From assembly GCF_014303735.1 (NCBI RefSeq), contig NZ_CP060296.1, positions 4,609,501 through 4,673,500 on the forward strand: a stretch of 64,000 nucleotides of DNA, read 5' to 3'. The notes under the pieces are model-generated. The model had not been told where the DNA came from and made no database searches. It saw nothing but the letters and a program-made list of their open reading frames with translations. Below are positions 9,445-19,714 of this stretch, one piece after another; within the stretch, counting starts at the first letter, position 1; each line of letters starts with the position of its first letter. The position numbers and the translations under genes are program-made. The stretch comes from Variovorax sp. PAMC28562 (lineage in GTDB: Bacteria > Pseudomonadota > Gammaproteobacteria > Burkholderiales > Burkholderiaceae_C).

Positions 9445-10755
9445 ATGAAAGCTTCCGACACCAAGGCCACCTTGTCGTTCAGCAATGGCGGCGACAACGT
9501 CGAGCTGCCGATCTATAAGGGTACGCTCGGCCCCGATGTGATCGACATCCGCAAGCTGTACGCCCAGACCGGGATGTTCACGTACGACCCCGGATTCATG
9601 TCGACAGCATCGTGCCAGTCGGCGATCACGTACATCGATGGTGACAAGGGCGAGTTGCTGTACCGCGGCTACCCCATCGAGCAGCTCGCGACCAAGTGCG
9701 ACTTCCTAGAGACCTGCCATCTGCTGCTGTACGGAGAACTGCCCGACGCGCCGAAAAAAGAAGAGTTCACCAAGCTCGTGACCAACCACACGATGGTCAA
9801 CGAGCAGATGCAATTCTTCCTGCGCGGCTTCCGTCGCGATGCGCATCCAATGGCGGTCATGACCGGCTTGGTCGGTGCACTGTCGGCCTTCTATCACGAC
9901 AGCACGGACATCAACAATCCGAAGCACCGTGAGATCGCTGCCATCCGCCTCATCGCCAAGATGCCGACGCTGGTGGCCATGACGTACAAGTACACCGTGG
10001 GCCAGCCCTACATGTACCCGAAGAACGACCTGAGCTACGCAGGCAACTTCCTGCACATGATGTTCGCGACGCCCTGCGAGGAGTACAAGGTGAGCCCGGT
10101 GCTGGAGCGCGCGCTCGACCGCATCTTCATCCTTCACGCAGACCACGAGCAGAACGCGTCGACCTCGACCGTGCGCCTGTGCGGCTCGTCGGGCACCAAC
10201 CCGTTCGCAGCGATCGCGGCCGGCGTGGCTTGTCTCTGGGGCCCGGCTCACGGCGGTGCCAACGAGGCAGCGCTCAACATGCTGGGCGACATCCAAAAGG
10301 CCGGCGGCGTCGAGAAAATTGGCGAGTTCATCAAGCAGGTCAAGGACAAGAATTCGACCGTCAAGCTGATGGGTTTCGGTCACCGCGTGTACAAGAACTA
10401 CGATCCGCGCGCCAAGCTGATGCAAGAAACCTGCAAGGAAGTGCTGCAAGAACTCGGTCTTGAAAACGATCCCCTGTTCAAGCTGGCCATGGCGCTCGAA
10501 AAGATCGCCCTGGAAGACGAATATTTCGTGTCGCGCAAGCTCTACCCGAACGTCGACTTCTACTCTGGCATCGTGCAACGCGCCATCGGCATCCCGGTGC
10601 CGCTGTTCACCGCTGTGTTCGCGTTGGCGCGCACGGTCGGCTGGATCGCCCAATTGAACGAAATGATCGGCGACCCGGAATACAAGATCGGCCGCCCGCG
10701 TCAGCTGTTCGAAGGCTCGGTCCAACGCAATGTCAAGCCGATCGCATCGCGCTGA
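9445..10755 (+). CDS. gltA: Citrate synthase (type II)
   Basis: Condenses acetyl-CoA and oxaloacetate to citrate. The 436-residue length and N-terminal small domain fit the hexameric, NADH-regulated type II enzymes. Catalytic segments [29 protein letters not shown] and the late [12 protein letters not shown] (carrying the catalytic Asp upstream at NVDFYSG) are intact. It lies 18 bp after sdhE and is followed by a strong terminator, so it is probably the last gene of the sdh operon. Confidence 0.98.
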   Translation: MKASDTKATLSFSNGGDNVELPIYKGTLGPDVIDIRKLYAQTGMFTYDPGFMSTASCQSAITYIDGDKGELLYRGYPIEQLATKCDFLETCHLLLYGELPDAPKKEEFTKLVTNHTMVNEQMQFFLRGFRRDAHPMAVMTGLVGALSAFYHDSTDINNPKHREIAAIRLIAKMPTLVAMTYKYTVGQPYMYPKNDLSYAGNFLHMMFATPCEEYKVSPVLERALDRIFILHADHEQNASTSTVRLCGSSGTNPFAAIAAGVACLWGPAHGGANEAALNMLGDIQKAGGVEKIGEFIKQVKDKNSTVKLMGFGHRVYKNYDPRAKLMQETCKEVLQELGLENDPLFKLAMALEKIALEDEYFVSRKLYPNVDFYSGIVQRAIGIPVPLFTAVFALARTVGWIAQLNEMIGDPEYKIGRPRQLFEGSVQRNVKPIASR

Positions 10756-10807
10756 ACGTCTTCCGGCTTGGTGATCGGTCCGGCGACGGGCCTAATCAAT
10801 TGCCCTT

Positions 10808-10833
10808 AAAAGCTGCCTACGGGCAGCTTTTTT
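10808..10833 (+). terminator. Intrinsic terminator after gltA
   Basis: AAAAGCTGCC and GGCAGCTTTT pair around a TACG tetraloop, followed by more T's. It lies 53 bp after the gltA stop and would end the sdhCDAB-sdhE-gltA transcript. Confidence 0.88.
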
Positions 10834-10932
10834 GCGTCTTGGCTTACAGGATCACTCCGGTCGACGACGTACTTTGCCGAGTGGAGGGCAACTCCAACCG
10901 TTCGATCCACCATCCGCTCCAAGGAGTTTGAA

Positions 10933-11073
10933 ATGAAGAAAATCGCTGCACTGATGGCTGTCACTTTCGCTTTCGGCGTCTCGCTCGCTGGCTGCAACAC
11001 CATGGCCGGCGCGGGCCAGGACGTGCAGCGAGCCGGTCAGAAGATGGAGAACGCAGCCGAAAAGAAGAACTGA
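10933..11073 (+). CDS. Entericidin A/B-family small lipoprotein
   Basis: A 46-residue reading frame starts at ATG 10933 with SD AAGGAG 7 nt upstream. It reads MKKIAALMAVTFAFGVSLAG then Cys21: a lipoprotein signal peptide with lipobox LAGC. The mature part, CNTMAGAGQDVQRAGQKMENAAEKKN, has the N-T-x-x-G-x-G-x-D-x-x-x-x-G pattern of entericidins, tiny outer-membrane lipoproteins linked in E. coli to stationary-phase lysis. No second entericidin gene is adjacent, so an antidote/toxin pair is not evident. The gene is flanked by terminators on both sides, so it is a single-gene unit. Confidence 0.88.
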   Translation: MKKIAALMAVTFAFGVSLAGCNTMAGAGQDVQRAGQKMENAAEKKN

Positions 11074-11107
11074 CAGCGCAGCCAACACCGCGCGTCGGGC
11101 AAACCAG

Positions 11108-11128
11108 CGGGCTTCGGCCCGTTTTTTT
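11108..11128 (+). terminator. Intrinsic terminator after the entericidin gene
   Basis: CGGGC and GCCCG pair around a stable TTCG tetraloop, followed by seven T's. It lies 34 bp after the entericidin stop codon. Confidence 0.85.
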
Positions 11129-11148
11129 CATCTCGCTGCGGCATCGCT

Positions 11149-11170
11149 GTCATCTTGGATTGCGATGGCT
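11149..11170. promoter_or_regulatory. Candidate LysR-type binding box 1
   Basis: Contains ATC-N9-GAT (11152-11166), the classical half-site layout of LysR-type operators (T-N11-A). It matches box 2 at 18 of 22 positions and starts 55 bp before it, in the 105-bp region ahead of the LysR gene. Binding is inferred. Confidence 0.45.
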
Positions 11171-11203
11171 CGATAGTCGAAAGAGTTGCAAAATCTTCTT
11201 TTC

Positions 11204-11225
11204 GTCATCTCGAATCGCGATGACT
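11204..11225. promoter_or_regulatory. Candidate LysR-type binding box 2
   Basis: Arms GTCATCTCG (11204-11212) and CGCGATGAC (11216-11224) pair at 8 of 9 positions around AAT, with ATC-N9-GAT at 11207-11221. It ends 8 bp before the LysR ATG and overlaps the ribosome-binding region, as expected for negative autoregulation. Binding is inferred. Confidence 0.5.
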
Positions 11226-11233
11226 GATTAGAA

Positions 11234-12202
11234 ATGACGCTCTCGCTCCCCACCCCTCCTTCCCCGGCTTCCGAACGCAACTTCGCCCGCCGCATCGACT
11301 TGACGTCGTTGCAGCTGTTCGTTGCGGTGTGCGAGCTGGGCAGCATCGGCCGTGCCGCAGAGCGCGAGTTCATTGCCGCGTCAGCGATCAGCAAGCGGTT
11401 GGCCGACCTCGAGGCGACACTCAGCACCACTCTGCTCTATCGCCACGCCCGCGGCGTCGACCTCACGCCCGCGGGCGAGAGCCTGCTGCATCACGCACGG
11501 TCGGTGCTCTACAGCCTTGAAAAAATGCAAGGCGAGTTGAGCGAGTACGCCGACGGCGTGCGCGGGCACGTGCGCGTGCACGCCAACATTTCGGCCATCG
11601 TGCAGTTTTTGCCTGAAGACCTGGGCAGTTTCAGCCGAGCGCAGGAGGCCATAAAGATCGACCTCGAAGAGCATCTGAGCAGCGAGGTGATGCGCGCGGT
11701 GCAGGAAGGTGCCGCCGACCTCGGCGTGTGTCACGTGGCGCCCGGCACCAGCGATCTGCAGAGCCTGCCGTACCGGCGCGATCGCCTTGTGCTGGTCGTT
11801 CCAGCCCATCACGCGCTGACGGTGCATGACACCATCGATTTCGTCGACTCGCTGGAGTTCGACCACGTCGGCTTGCATGCCAACAGCTCGATCTACGTCG
11901 CGATGCATCAGGCCGCCCTCGACGCGAGCCGGCCCATCAAGCTGCGCATCCACGTCACCGGGCTCGACGCCATGTGCCGCATGATCGAAAACGGCCTCGG
12001 CATCGGGGTGATGCCCGCGCGCGCCTTCGAACTCATGCAGAACGGCATCGGCCGCGGCCTCGTCGCCCTTGCTTTGAACGATGCCTGGGCAGCACGCGAA
12101 ATCCGCTTGGTGGCACGCGACTTTTCGACCTTGCCCGTGGCCGCACGCTCCCTTGTGAATCATCTGCAGACGCCGGCCGAAGCGATGACTTTGGCGGCCT
12201 GA
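11234..12202 (+). CDS. LysR-family transcriptional regulator
   Basis: The 322-residue protein has an N-terminal winged HTH (about 20-80: LTSLQLFVAVCELGSIGRAA and SAISKRLADLEATLSTTLLYR), then a long linker helix and a periplasmic-binding-like effector domain (about 105-305). The HTH is somewhat divergent in the recognition helix, and the protein starts with a Pro/Ser-rich extension of about 18 residues. It precedes leuC by 42 bp on the same strand. A role in leucine-pathway control or simply in the downstream gene is possible, but many such LysR genes act elsewhere; the effector is unknown. Confidence 0.9.
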   Translation: MTLSLPTPPSPASERNFARRIDLTSLQLFVAVCELGSIGRAAEREFIAASAISKRLADLEATLSTTLLYRHARGVDLTPAGESLLHHARSVLYSLEKMQGELSEYADGVRGHVRVHANISAIVQFLPEDLGSFSRAQEAIKIDLEEHLSSEVMRAVQEGAADLGVCHVAPGTSDLQSLPYRRDRLVLVVPAHHALTVHDTIDFVDSLEFDHVGLHANSSIYVAMHQAALDASRPIKLRIHVTGLDAMCRMIENGLGIGVMPARAFELMQNGIGRGLVALALNDAWAAREIRLVARDFSTLPVAARSLVNHLQTPAEAMTLAA

Positions 12203-12244
12203 CGGACGACATCAGAATAATTATCCCCACGAAAGAAGAGACCT

Positions 12245-13696
12245 ATGCCACGCACGCTCTACGACAAGCTCTGGGACGAACACGTCGTCCATACCGAAGA
12301 AGACGGCACTTCGATTCTCTACATCGATCGCCACCTGGTCCATGAAGTGACCAGCCCGCAGGCCTTCGAAGGCCTGCGGGTGGCGGGCCGCAAGCTCTGG
12401 CGCATCAGCTCGGTCGTGGCCACTGCCGACCACAACACACCCACGACGCATTGGGAGCGCGGCTACGACGGCATCAGCGACCCGATCAGCAAGGAGCAGA
12501 TCACCACGCTGGACACCAACATCGCCGAGTTCGGCGCCGCCGCGTTCTTTCCGTTCCTGAGCAAGCGCCAGGGCATCGTGCACGTGATCGGCCCCGAGTC
12601 GGGCGCGACGCTGCCGGGCATGACCGTGGTCTGCGGTGACTCGCACACATCGACGCACGGCGCGTTCGGCGCACTCGCACACGGCATCGGTACCAGCGAG
12701 GTGGAGCATGTAATGGCGACACAAACGCTGCTTGCCAGGAAGGCCAAGAACCTGCTCGTGAAGGTCGATGGCAAGCTGCCGCTCGGCTGCCAGGCCAAGG
12801 ACATCGTGTTGGCGATCATCGGCAAGATCGGCACGGCCGGCGGCACCGGCTACACCATCGAATTCGCCGGCTCTGCCATCCGCGACCTGAGCATGGAAGG
12901 CCGCATGACGGTCTGCAACATGGCGATCGAGGCCGGCGCGCGCGCCGGCCTCGTGGCGGTGGACGACAAGACCATCGCGTACGTCAAGGGGCGCTCCTTT
13001 TCACCCGGCACCGATCCAAAGACCGGACTCTTCATCGGTGGCCCGGAATGGGATCAGGCCGTGGCTTACTGGGAGACCTTGCATTCCGACCCCGATGCCA
13101 AATTCGACGCCGTGGTCGAGCTCGATGCATCGCAGATCCAGCCGCAAGTCACCTGGGGCACGTCGCCTGAAATGGTCGTCGACATCAACGGCCGCGTGCC
13201 CGATCCGGACAAGGAAAAAGACGCCAACAAACGCGATGCGATCGAACGCGCACTGGTCTACATGGGCCTGGAGCCCAACAAGCCGATGAACGACATCTTT
13301 CTCGACAAGGTGTTCATCGGCTCCTGCACCAACAGCCGCATCGAGGACATGCGCGAGGCCGCCGCCGTGGTGAAGAAGCTTGGCCAGAAGGTGGCTAAGA
13401 ACGTCAAGCTGGCGATGGTCGTGCCCGGCTCCGGCATGGTGAAGGAACAGGCCGAGCGCGAAGGCCTCGACAAGATCTTCATCGCCGCCGGCTTCGAATG
13501 GCGCGAGCCCGGCTGCTCGATGTGTCTGGCGATGAACTCCGACCGGCTCGAACCGGGCGAGCGTTGCGCGTCGACCAGCAACCGCAATTTCGAGGGCCGG
13601 CAAGGCGCCGGTGGACGTACGCATCTGGTGAGCCCGGCGATGGCCGCTGCCGCTGCGGTACATGGCCATTTCGTCGACGTTCGGCAGTTTGCTTGA
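12245..13696 (+). CDS. leuC: 3-isopropylmalate dehydratase large subunit
   Basis: Part of the aconitase-like isopropylmalate isomerase of leucine biosynthesis. Its 483 residues contain [15 protein letters not shown], the cluster-ligand motifs GSCTNSR and [10 protein letters not shown], and [16 protein letters not shown], all intact for a [4Fe-4S] enzyme. SD AAGAAGAG lies before ATG 12245. leuD follows after 36 bp. Confidence 0.97.
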   Translation: MPRTLYDKLWDEHVVHTEEDGTSILYIDRHLVHEVTSPQAFEGLRVAGRKLWRISSVVATADHNTPTTHWERGYDGISDPISKEQITTLDTNIAEFGAAAFFPFLSKRQGIVHVIGPESGATLPGMTVVCGDSHTSTHGAFGALAHGIGTSEVEHVMATQTLLARKAKNLLVKVDGKLPLGCQAKDIVLAIIGKIGTAGGTGYTIEFAGSAIRDLSMEGRMTVCNMAIEAGARAGLVAVDDKTIAYVKGRSFSPGTDPKTGLFIGGPEWDQAVAYWETLHSDPDAKFDAVVELDASQIQPQVTWGTSPEMVVDINGRVPDPDKEKDANKRDAIERALVYMGLEPNKPMNDIFLDKVFIGSCTNSRIEDMREAAAVVKKLGQKVAKNVKLAMVVPGSGMVKEQAEREGLDKIFIAAGFEWREPGCSMCLAMNSDRLEPGERCASTSNRNFEGRQGAGGRTHLVSPAMAAAAAVHGHFVDVRQFA

Positions 13697-13732
13697 GCCA
13701 TCGCTATTCAAGGAACAGGCAAGGAAAACACC

Positions 13733-14398
13733 ATGCAGAAATTCACCGTACACAAGGGTCTCGTTGCCCCTATGGATCGCGAAAACGTCGACACAGATGC
13801 GATCATTCCCAAGCAGTTTTTGAAGTCGATCCGCAAGACGGGCTTCGGCCCGAACCTGTTCGACGCCTGGCGCTATCTGGACCCGGGAGAGCCGGGGCAA
13901 GACCCTGCGAGCCGCAAGCCGAACCCTGATTTCGTGCTGAACCAGCCGCGCTACACCGGTGCCTCGGTGCTCATCGCCCGCAAGAACTTCGGCTGTGGTT
14001 CGTCGCGCGAGCACGCTCCGTGGGCGCTCGACCAATACGGCTTTCGCGCCATCATTGCACCGAGCTACGCCGACATCTTTTTCAACAACAGCTTCAAGAA
14101 CGGCCTTCTGCCGATCGTGTTGCCAGAAGCGCAAGTCGCTCAATTGTTCGACGAGACTTTTGCCTTTCCGGGCTACAGCCTGACGGTCGATCTGGAGCGC
14201 CAGGTGGTCGTCAAGCCGGACGGCGGCGAGTTGGCTTTCGAAGTGCAGGCCTTTCGCAAGTTCTGCCTCGTCAACGGGCTCGACGACATCGGCCTGACGC
14301 TGCAAAAGCGGGACAAAATCAAGGCCTTCGAAACCGAGCGACTGGCGCAAAAGCCGTGGCTCGCGCACAGCCTCATCGCGTCGCCGATCTCGCATTGA
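13733..14398 (+). CDS. leuD: 3-isopropylmalate dehydratase small subunit
   Basis: The swivel-domain partner of LeuC, with 221 residues. [14 protein letters not shown] near residue 20 and [13 protein letters not shown] near residue 88 are the diagnostic substrate-binding segments. Preceded by leuC (36 bp) and followed by leuB (42 bp), so the three form one leucine operon. Confidence 0.97.
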   Translation: MQKFTVHKGLVAPMDRENVDTDAIIPKQFLKSIRKTGFGPNLFDAWRYLDPGEPGQDPASRKPNPDFVLNQPRYTGASVLIARKNFGCGSSREHAPWALDQYGFRAIIAPSYADIFFNNSFKNGLLPIVLPEAQVAQLFDETFAFPGYSLTVDLERQVVVKPDGGELAFEVQAFRKFCLVNGLDDIGLTLQKRDKIKAFETERLAQKPWLAHSLIASPISH

Positions 14399-14440
14399 CG
14401 ACCGTCGACCGCATCTCAACCACATAAGAAAATCGAACTC

Positions 14441-15541
14441 ATGAAAATCGCAGTCCTTCCCGGCGATGGCATCGGCACCGAAATCGTGGCGGAAGCCATA
14501 CGCGTGCTCGACGTGCTCGACCTTCCGTTCGAAATGGAAACGGCGCTGGTCGGCGGCGCGGCCTATGAAGCGCACGGACATCCGCTGCCGGAGGCGACTC
14601 TCAAGCTCGCGAAAGAATCCGATGCCGTGCTGTTCGGCGCGGTCGGCGACTGGAAGTACGACAAGCTAGACCGGCCGCTGCGTCCGGAGCAGGCGATCTT
14701 GGGTCTGCGTAAAAACCTGGGGCTGTTCGCCAATTTCCGCCCGGCCATCTGTTACGAGGAACTGGTCGGTGCATCGAGCCTTAAGCCTGAGCTGATTTCG
14801 GGCCTCGACATCCTGATCATTCGCGAGTTGACTGGCGACATCTACTTCGGCGCGCCGCGTGGGCGCCGCACTGCCGTGGACGGGCACTTTCCTGGCGCCG
14901 AAGAGGCCTTCGACACGATGCGCTATTCCAGACCTGAAGTCGAACGCATCGCCCACGTTGCCTTTCAGGCGGCGCGCAAACGCAGCAAGCGCGTGACCAG
15001 CGTCGACAAGGCCAACGTGCTGGAGACTTTCCAGTTCTGGAAAGACATCGTCACCGAAGTCGGCAAGGAATATCCAGATGTCGAACTGGACCACATGTAC
15101 GTCGACAACGCAGCCATGCAACTCGTCAAGGCGCCAAAGAAGTTCGACGTGATCGTCACCGGCAACATGTTCGGCGACATCCTGTCGGACGAGGCGGCGA
15201 TGCTCACAGGCTCGATCGGCATGCTGCCTTCGGCATCGCTGAATTCGAGCAATCAGGGCTTGTATGAGCCGAGCCACGGCAGTGCGCCCGACATTGCCGG
15301 CCAAGGGGTTGCCAATCCGTTGGCTACAATTCTGTCCGCTGCCATGATGCTCCGCTTCTCTCTCAATCAACCCGAAGCTGCCGACCGAATCGAGTCGGCG
15401 GTCAAGTCGGTGCTCGCCTCGGGCTTGCGCACTGGCGACATCTGGTCGGAAGGCACGAAGCGCGTAGGCACCCGCGCCATGGGCGACGCAGTGGTGGCAG
15501 CGCTTGCTTCTGCGATCACCAAAAAGACGATCACCGGCTAA
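14441..15541 (+). CDS. leuB: 3-isopropylmalate dehydrogenase
   Basis: Oxidatively decarboxylates 3-isopropylmalate with NAD in leucine biosynthesis. The 366-residue protein starts [30 protein letters not shown], the catalytic Lys in SVDKANVLE, and [14 protein letters not shown] plus [20 protein letters not shown] (metal-binding Asp residues) are intact. Confidence 0.97.
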   Translation: MKIAVLPGDGIGTEIVAEAIRVLDVLDLPFEMETALVGGAAYEAHGHPLPEATLKLAKESDAVLFGAVGDWKYDKLDRPLRPEQAILGLRKNLGLFANFRPAICYEELVGASSLKPELISGLDILIIRELTGDIYFGAPRGRRTAVDGHFPGAEEAFDTMRYSRPEVERIAHVAFQAARKRSKRVTSVDKANVLETFQFWKDIVTEVGKEYPDVELDHMYVDNAAMQLVKAPKKFDVIVTGNMFGDILSDEAAMLTGSIGMLPSASLNSSNQGLYEPSHGSAPDIAGQGVANPLATILSAAMMLRFSLNQPEAADRIESAVKSVLASGLRTGDIWSEGTKRVGTRAMGDAVVAALASAITKKTITG

Positions 15542-15564
15542 CCGCAGCCCGCTTCGTCACGCCC

Positions 15565-15583
15565 CCCGGCTCGACGAGCCGGG
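15565..15583. repeat. Perfect inverted repeat between leuB and asd
   Basis: CCCGGCTCG and CGAGCCGGG flank a single A, giving a 19-bp perfect palindrome 23 bp after leuB. The next T-run (15601-15606) begins 17 bp later, too far for a standard terminator. It may moderate readthrough from leuB into asd or protect an mRNA end. Confidence 0.4.
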
Positions 15584-15623
15584 TGCCAAAGAGAAAACAC
15601 TTTTTTGACAAGGGCACATTGAA

Positions 15624-16796
15624 ATGACGAACGCATCCTCACAACCTCTGGTCGGCCTCGTCGGCTGGCGCGGCATGGTCGGCTCGGTCTTGATGGACCG
15701 CATGCAGACCGAAGGCGACTTCGGTCTCATCGAGCCGATGTTTTTTTCGACTTCCAACGCTGGTGGCAAGGCCCCGGCGATGGCAAAAAACGAAGGCACC
15801 TTGAAGGATGCGCACGACATCGACGCGCTGAAGAAGTGCGACATCGTCATCACCGCCCAGGGCGGCGAGTACACCAGCGAGGTCTACCCCAAGCTTCGCG
15901 CGGCCGGCTGGACCGGCCACTGGATCGATGCGGCGTCGACACTGCGGATGAACGACGACGCGATCATCGTGCTCGACCCGGTCAACCTGCCAGTAATCCA
16001 GACGGCGTTGGCCAAGGGCGGCAAGAACTGGATCGGCGGTAACTGCACCGTCAGCTGCATGCTGGTGGGCGTTGGTGCGCTCTACAAGGCCGGCCTGGTC
16101 GAGTGGATGACCAGCATGACCTATCAGGCAGCTTCGGGTGGCGGCGCGCAGCACATGCGCGAGTTGCTGACGCAGTTCGGCACGCTGAATGCCGAAGTGC
16201 GCTCGCTGCTCGATGACCCGAAGTCGGCCATTCTCGAAATCGATCGCAAGGTCCTGCACAAGCAGCAGAACCTGAGCGCTGCCGAAACCGCGAACTTCGG
16301 TGCGCCGCTGGGCGGCTCGCTCATTCCGTGGATCGACAAGGACCTGGGATTAGGCAAGAACCCGGGCGATGTCGATTGGGGCATCTCCAAGGAAGAGTGG
16401 AAGGGCGGCGCTGAGACCAACAAGATCCTCGGCCAAGGTCCGGGCTTCGACGTTGCACCCACGCCTGTCGACGGTTTCTGCGTGCGAGTCGGCGCCATGC
16501 GCTGTCACAGCCAGGCATTGACCTTCAAGCTGAAGAAGAACGTCCCGGTCGCAGACATCGAAGCGCTGATCGCTACTGACAACGCCTGGGCCAAGGTCGT
16601 GCCGAACACGCGTGAAGCCACCGTCGCGCAACTCACACCGGTGGCAGTCACGGGCACGATGGACATCCCGGTCGGCCGTATTCGCAAGCTGGCGATGGGG
16701 CCAGAATATGTAGGCGCCTTCACGATCGGCGATCAATTGCTTTGGGGCGCTGCGGAGCCATTGCGTCGCATGCTGCGAATCCTGATCGAGGCTTGA
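15624..16796 (+). CDS. asd: Aspartate-semialdehyde dehydrogenase
   Basis: Makes aspartate semialdehyde for lysine, threonine, methionine and diaminopimelate synthesis. The 390-residue protein has the NADP-binding start [18 protein letters not shown] and active-site Cys in [12 protein letters not shown]. The segment [16 protein letters not shown] carries the conserved Arg and His. Its length fits the Gram-negative GapA-like Asd group. leuB-asd-fimV is, to my knowledge, a common order in Burkholderiales. Confidence 0.97.
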   Translation: MTNASSQPLVGLVGWRGMVGSVLMDRMQTEGDFGLIEPMFFSTSNAGGKAPAMAKNEGTLKDAHDIDALKKCDIVITAQGGEYTSEVYPKLRAAGWTGHWIDAASTLRMNDDAIIVLDPVNLPVIQTALAKGGKNWIGGNCTVSCMLVGVGALYKAGLVEWMTSMTYQAASGGGAQHMRELLTQFGTLNAEVRSLLDDPKSAILEIDRKVLHKQQNLSAAETANFGAPLGGSLIPWIDKDLGLGKNPGDVDWGISKEEWKGGAETNKILGQGPGFDVAPTPVDGFCVRVGAMRCHSQALTFKLKKNVPVADIEALIATDNAWAKVVPNTREATVAQLTPVAVTGTMDIPVGRIRKLAMGPEYVGAFTIGDQLLWGAAEPLRRMLRILIEA

Positions 16797-16960
16797 GCGC
16801 ATTTTTGAGCGCCAAAGTAGTAGTGGGCGTTGCCTCGTCGCAACACCCTCGACACGCCGAAGTTGGCGCGCACTGGGTAGAACGGCCGCGCCGGCTTGTC
16901 AGTGCCGAATGATGGTGTTAACGTCCTCTTACACTTTTGGGCCGAGCTGCCCCTCACAGC

Positions 16961-19687
16961 ATGACAAGACCTATGTTGCCTGCGGCCAGCGTGCCGGCCA
17001 TCCGACCGACCAACAAGTTGGCCGGTTGCGGCCAGTTGTCGCTCCTCAGTGTCGCCATCGCGCTGGCACTCGGCACTGTCAGCATCGACGCCAGCGCGCT
17101 GGCGCTCGGCCGACTGAACGTGCAGTCCGCTCTGGGCGAACCGCTTCGTGCCGAGATCGATGTCACCGAGATCACTGCTTCTGAAGCCGACGGCATGAAG
17201 GTCGCCATCGCCTCGTCGGAAGCGTTTCGCGCCGCCGGTGTGGCCTACAACCCTGCACTTTCGGACGTTCGGGTGAGCCTGCAACGGCGCGCCGATGGCC
17301 GCTACGTGGTTCGCCTGACCGGTACCCGTTCGCTGAGCGATCCGTTTGTCGACCTGCTGGTCGAAGCCAACTGGAGTGCCGGCCGCATCGTGCGCGACTA
17401 CACGGTGCTGCTAGATCCACCTTCCAGCCGTCAGGCCGCCGTGCCCGTGGTGCCGCTGGCGCCGCAAATCAGTGCAGCGCCGCCCGTGCAACGTGCTCCA
17501 CCCGCGGCTGTACCCGCCGTTGTGCCCCCGGTGCCGCGCCGAGAGCGTCCGGCCGCAGTCGCACCCGCGCCTGCAACGGCGGCGGAGGCGCCCGTACGCA
17601 CCGGTACCGCCTCGGGCGGCACGGGTACCGGTGACCAGGTCACGGTGCGCCCCGGCGACACGGCCAGCAAGATTGCAGGCGCATACAAACCCGCCGACGT
17701 TTCGCTCGACCAGATGCTGGTAGCGCTGCTGCGCGCCAACCCGAACGCGTTCGTCGGCGGCAACATCAATCGCATGAAGGCCGGCGCCGTGCTCGACGTG
17801 TCGGCCGGTTCGCAAGCGGCAAACGTGCCACCGGATGAAGCCAAAAGAACCGTCACCGCGCAGAGCCGCGACTTCGGCGAATACCGCCGTCGTCTGGCAG
17901 AAAACGCTCCTACGGCGCGCGTTGCCGCTGCCGACAGGCAAGCCGCGGGCAAGCTGCAAGCCAACGTCGAAGACCGTAACGCAGCCGCGGCATCCCCTGA
18001 CAAGCTCACCATTTCACAAGGCACTGCGGCAGCGCGTGCGAACGAGGAAAAGCTGGCGCGTGACCGTCAGGCGCAAGACGGCAAGAGCCGTGTTGCCGAA
18101 CTGTCGAAGAACATCAACGAACTGAACAAGCTCCAGGCGGCCACGGGCACTGGTGCGACAACGGCAACGCCAGCGACACCCGCAGCACCTGCACCTGCAC
18201 CTTCACCTGCAGCGGCACCGACCCCGGCAGCGACGGCTTTGCCCGCTCCGTCCCCCGTACCCGCTGCTGCTCCCGCTGCTGCGCCCGCCCCCGCAGTTGC
18301 CGCGACGCCGGCAGCAACCGCGCCAGCGACGCCGACCGCAAACCCAACGACTGCATCGACCACCGCGCCCCCGACTCCGGCCGCCACGACCCCCACACCG
18401 GCAGTGCCGGTCGCCAAGGCCACGCCGCCCGCTGCTGCGCCAGTCGAGCGCGGCTTCTTCGCCGAGCTGATGGACAGCCCGCTCATGCTCGGGGCTGCTG
18501 CACTGATCGCGCTGCTTATCGCGTTCATTCTTTATCGCGTGCTAGGCCGCAAACGGCAAGACGCCGGCGACAGCGTGTTTCTCGAGAGCCGCATGCCGAA
18601 AGACTCGTTCTTCGGCGCCAGCGGCGGCGAGTCGGTCGACACCAAGAACCGCGGCAACTCGGTGGTGTCGTCGCTCTCGTATTCGCCGAGTCAGCTCGAT
18701 GCAGGCGATGTCGATCCGGTGGCGGAAGCCGATGTCTACCTCGCCTACGGCCGCGATTTGCAAGCCGAAGAAATTTTGCGCGAAGCCCTCCGAGTGAATC
18801 CGGAACGCGCGGCCATTCACCTCAAGCTGCTTGAAATCCACGCCAAGCGACGCGACTTGCGCGCTTACGAAGCGCTGGCGACCGACGTGCACAAGCTGAC
18901 CGGTGGCAGCGGCAACGACTGGAACCGCGTCGTAGAAATGGGCAAGGAACTCGATCCGGGCAATCCTCTGTACGAAGCCGGTGTGCGCAGCGTTCCGCTG
19001 GCAGACACCACGCCGCAGCCGCTGAGCGATAACGAGATCACATTGCCGATCGTCAAGGCGCCGACGGCTACTGCGCCCGCAGTGGCTCCGCCGCCCGCCT
19101 TCGTCCCATCCGTCGCACCGCTGGACTTCGACCTCGACCTGAGCAAGCCGCCGGCACCCAAGCCTGTGGCAGCACCCGTCAGTGCCAGCTTGCCGCCGGT
19201 TTCCGCGCCTTCGCTGAGCCCGGTCGCCATGCCGTTCTTGCCGAGCCTGAACGACACATCGCGCGGAAAGCCGGCGGCCACCACGGCACCGGCACCGTTC
19301 AGCCACCGCGATGTGCTCGATCTTGAAAATGACTTCGATACCGCGCCAGGTGCCCTGGAGCCTGTAACCCGCGCCGTTGGCCTCGACGACGAGCACACGC
19401 AGCCCGCCACCTTGCGCGCTGGACTGCCGGGCGACTCGGGCTTCATCGAGTTCGACATGAGCTCGCTCGCCGGTTTGCAACGCGCGCCGAGCGACACCGA
19501 ACCCGGTCGCCTCGAACCGCTCGACGAAGGCGGCGAAAGCCCGCATGCGGTCAAGCTGTCGCTGGCCCGCGAACTGCAGGCGCTTGGCGACGTCGAAGGT
19601 GCGCGCTCGCTGGTCGAAGAAGTCGAATCCGAGAGCTCGGGCGAACTCAAGTCGCAGGCCAAGCATCTGCTCGCCCAACTCCATTGA
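16961..19687 (+). CDS. fimV: FimV-like LysM-domain inner-membrane protein
   Basis: FimV/HubP proteins scaffold the cell pole and support type IV pilus assembly. The 908-residue product from ATG 16961 has a signal segment (about 20-50) and a conserved beta domain starting LALGRLNVQSALGEPLRAEI. A LysM domain lies near residues 225-290 (VTVRPGDTASKIAGAY, LRANPNAFVGGNINRMKAGAVL). Next come a long Ala/Pro/Thr-rich linker (about 400-490), one transmembrane helix (about 505-525, LMLGAAALIALLIAFILYRVLG) and a cytoplasmic TPR-like part. The FimV C-terminal motif KLSLARELQALGDVEGARSLVEEV closes it. The start is uncertain: ATG 16973 or TTG 16937 are also in frame and no strong SD is present. truA follows immediately. 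Confidence 0.92.
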   Translation: MTRPMLPAASVPAIRPTNKLAGCGQLSLLSVAIALALGTVSIDASALALGRLNVQSALGEPLRAEIDVTEITASEADGMKVAIASSEAFRAAGVAYNPALSDVRVSLQRRADGRYVVRLTGTRSLSDPFVDLLVEANWSAGRIVRDYTVLLDPPSSRQAAVPVVPLAPQISAAPPVQRAPPAAVPAVVPPVPRRERPAAVAPAPATAAEAPVRTGTASGGTGTGDQVTVRPGDTASKIAGAYKPADVSLDQMLVALLRANPNAFVGGNINRMKAGAVLDVSAGSQAANVPPDEAKRTVTAQSRDFGEYRRRLAENAPTARVAAADRQAAGKLQANVEDRNAAAASPDKLTISQGTAAARANEEKLARDRQAQDGKSRVAELSKNINELNKLQAATGTGATTATPATPAAPAPAPSPAAAPTPAATALPAPSPVPAAAPAAAPAPAVAATPAATAPATPTANPTTASTTAPPTPAATTPTPAVPVAKATPPAAAPVERGFFAELMDSPLMLGAAALIALLIAFILYRVLGRKRQDAGDSVFLESRMPKDSFFGASGGESVDTKNRGNSVVSSLSYSPSQLDAGDVDPVAEADVYLAYGRDLQAEEILREALRVNPERAAIHLKLLEIHAKRRDLRAYEALATDVHKLTGGSGNDWNRVVEMGKELDPGNPLYEAGVRSVPLADTTPQPLSDNEITLPIVKAPTATAPAVAPPPAFVPSVAPLDFDLDLSKPPAPKPVAAPVSASLPPVSAPSLSPVAMPFLPSLNDTSRGKPAATTAPAPFSHRDVLDLENDFDTAPGALEPVTRAVGLDDEHTQPATLRAGLPGDSGFIEFDMSSLAGLQRAPSDTEPGRLEPLDEGGESPHAVKLSLARELQALGDVEGARSLVEEVESESSGELKSQAKHLLAQLH

Positions 19688-19714
19688 GTGCTGGCGCGGG
19701 CCGATGATCGTGTC

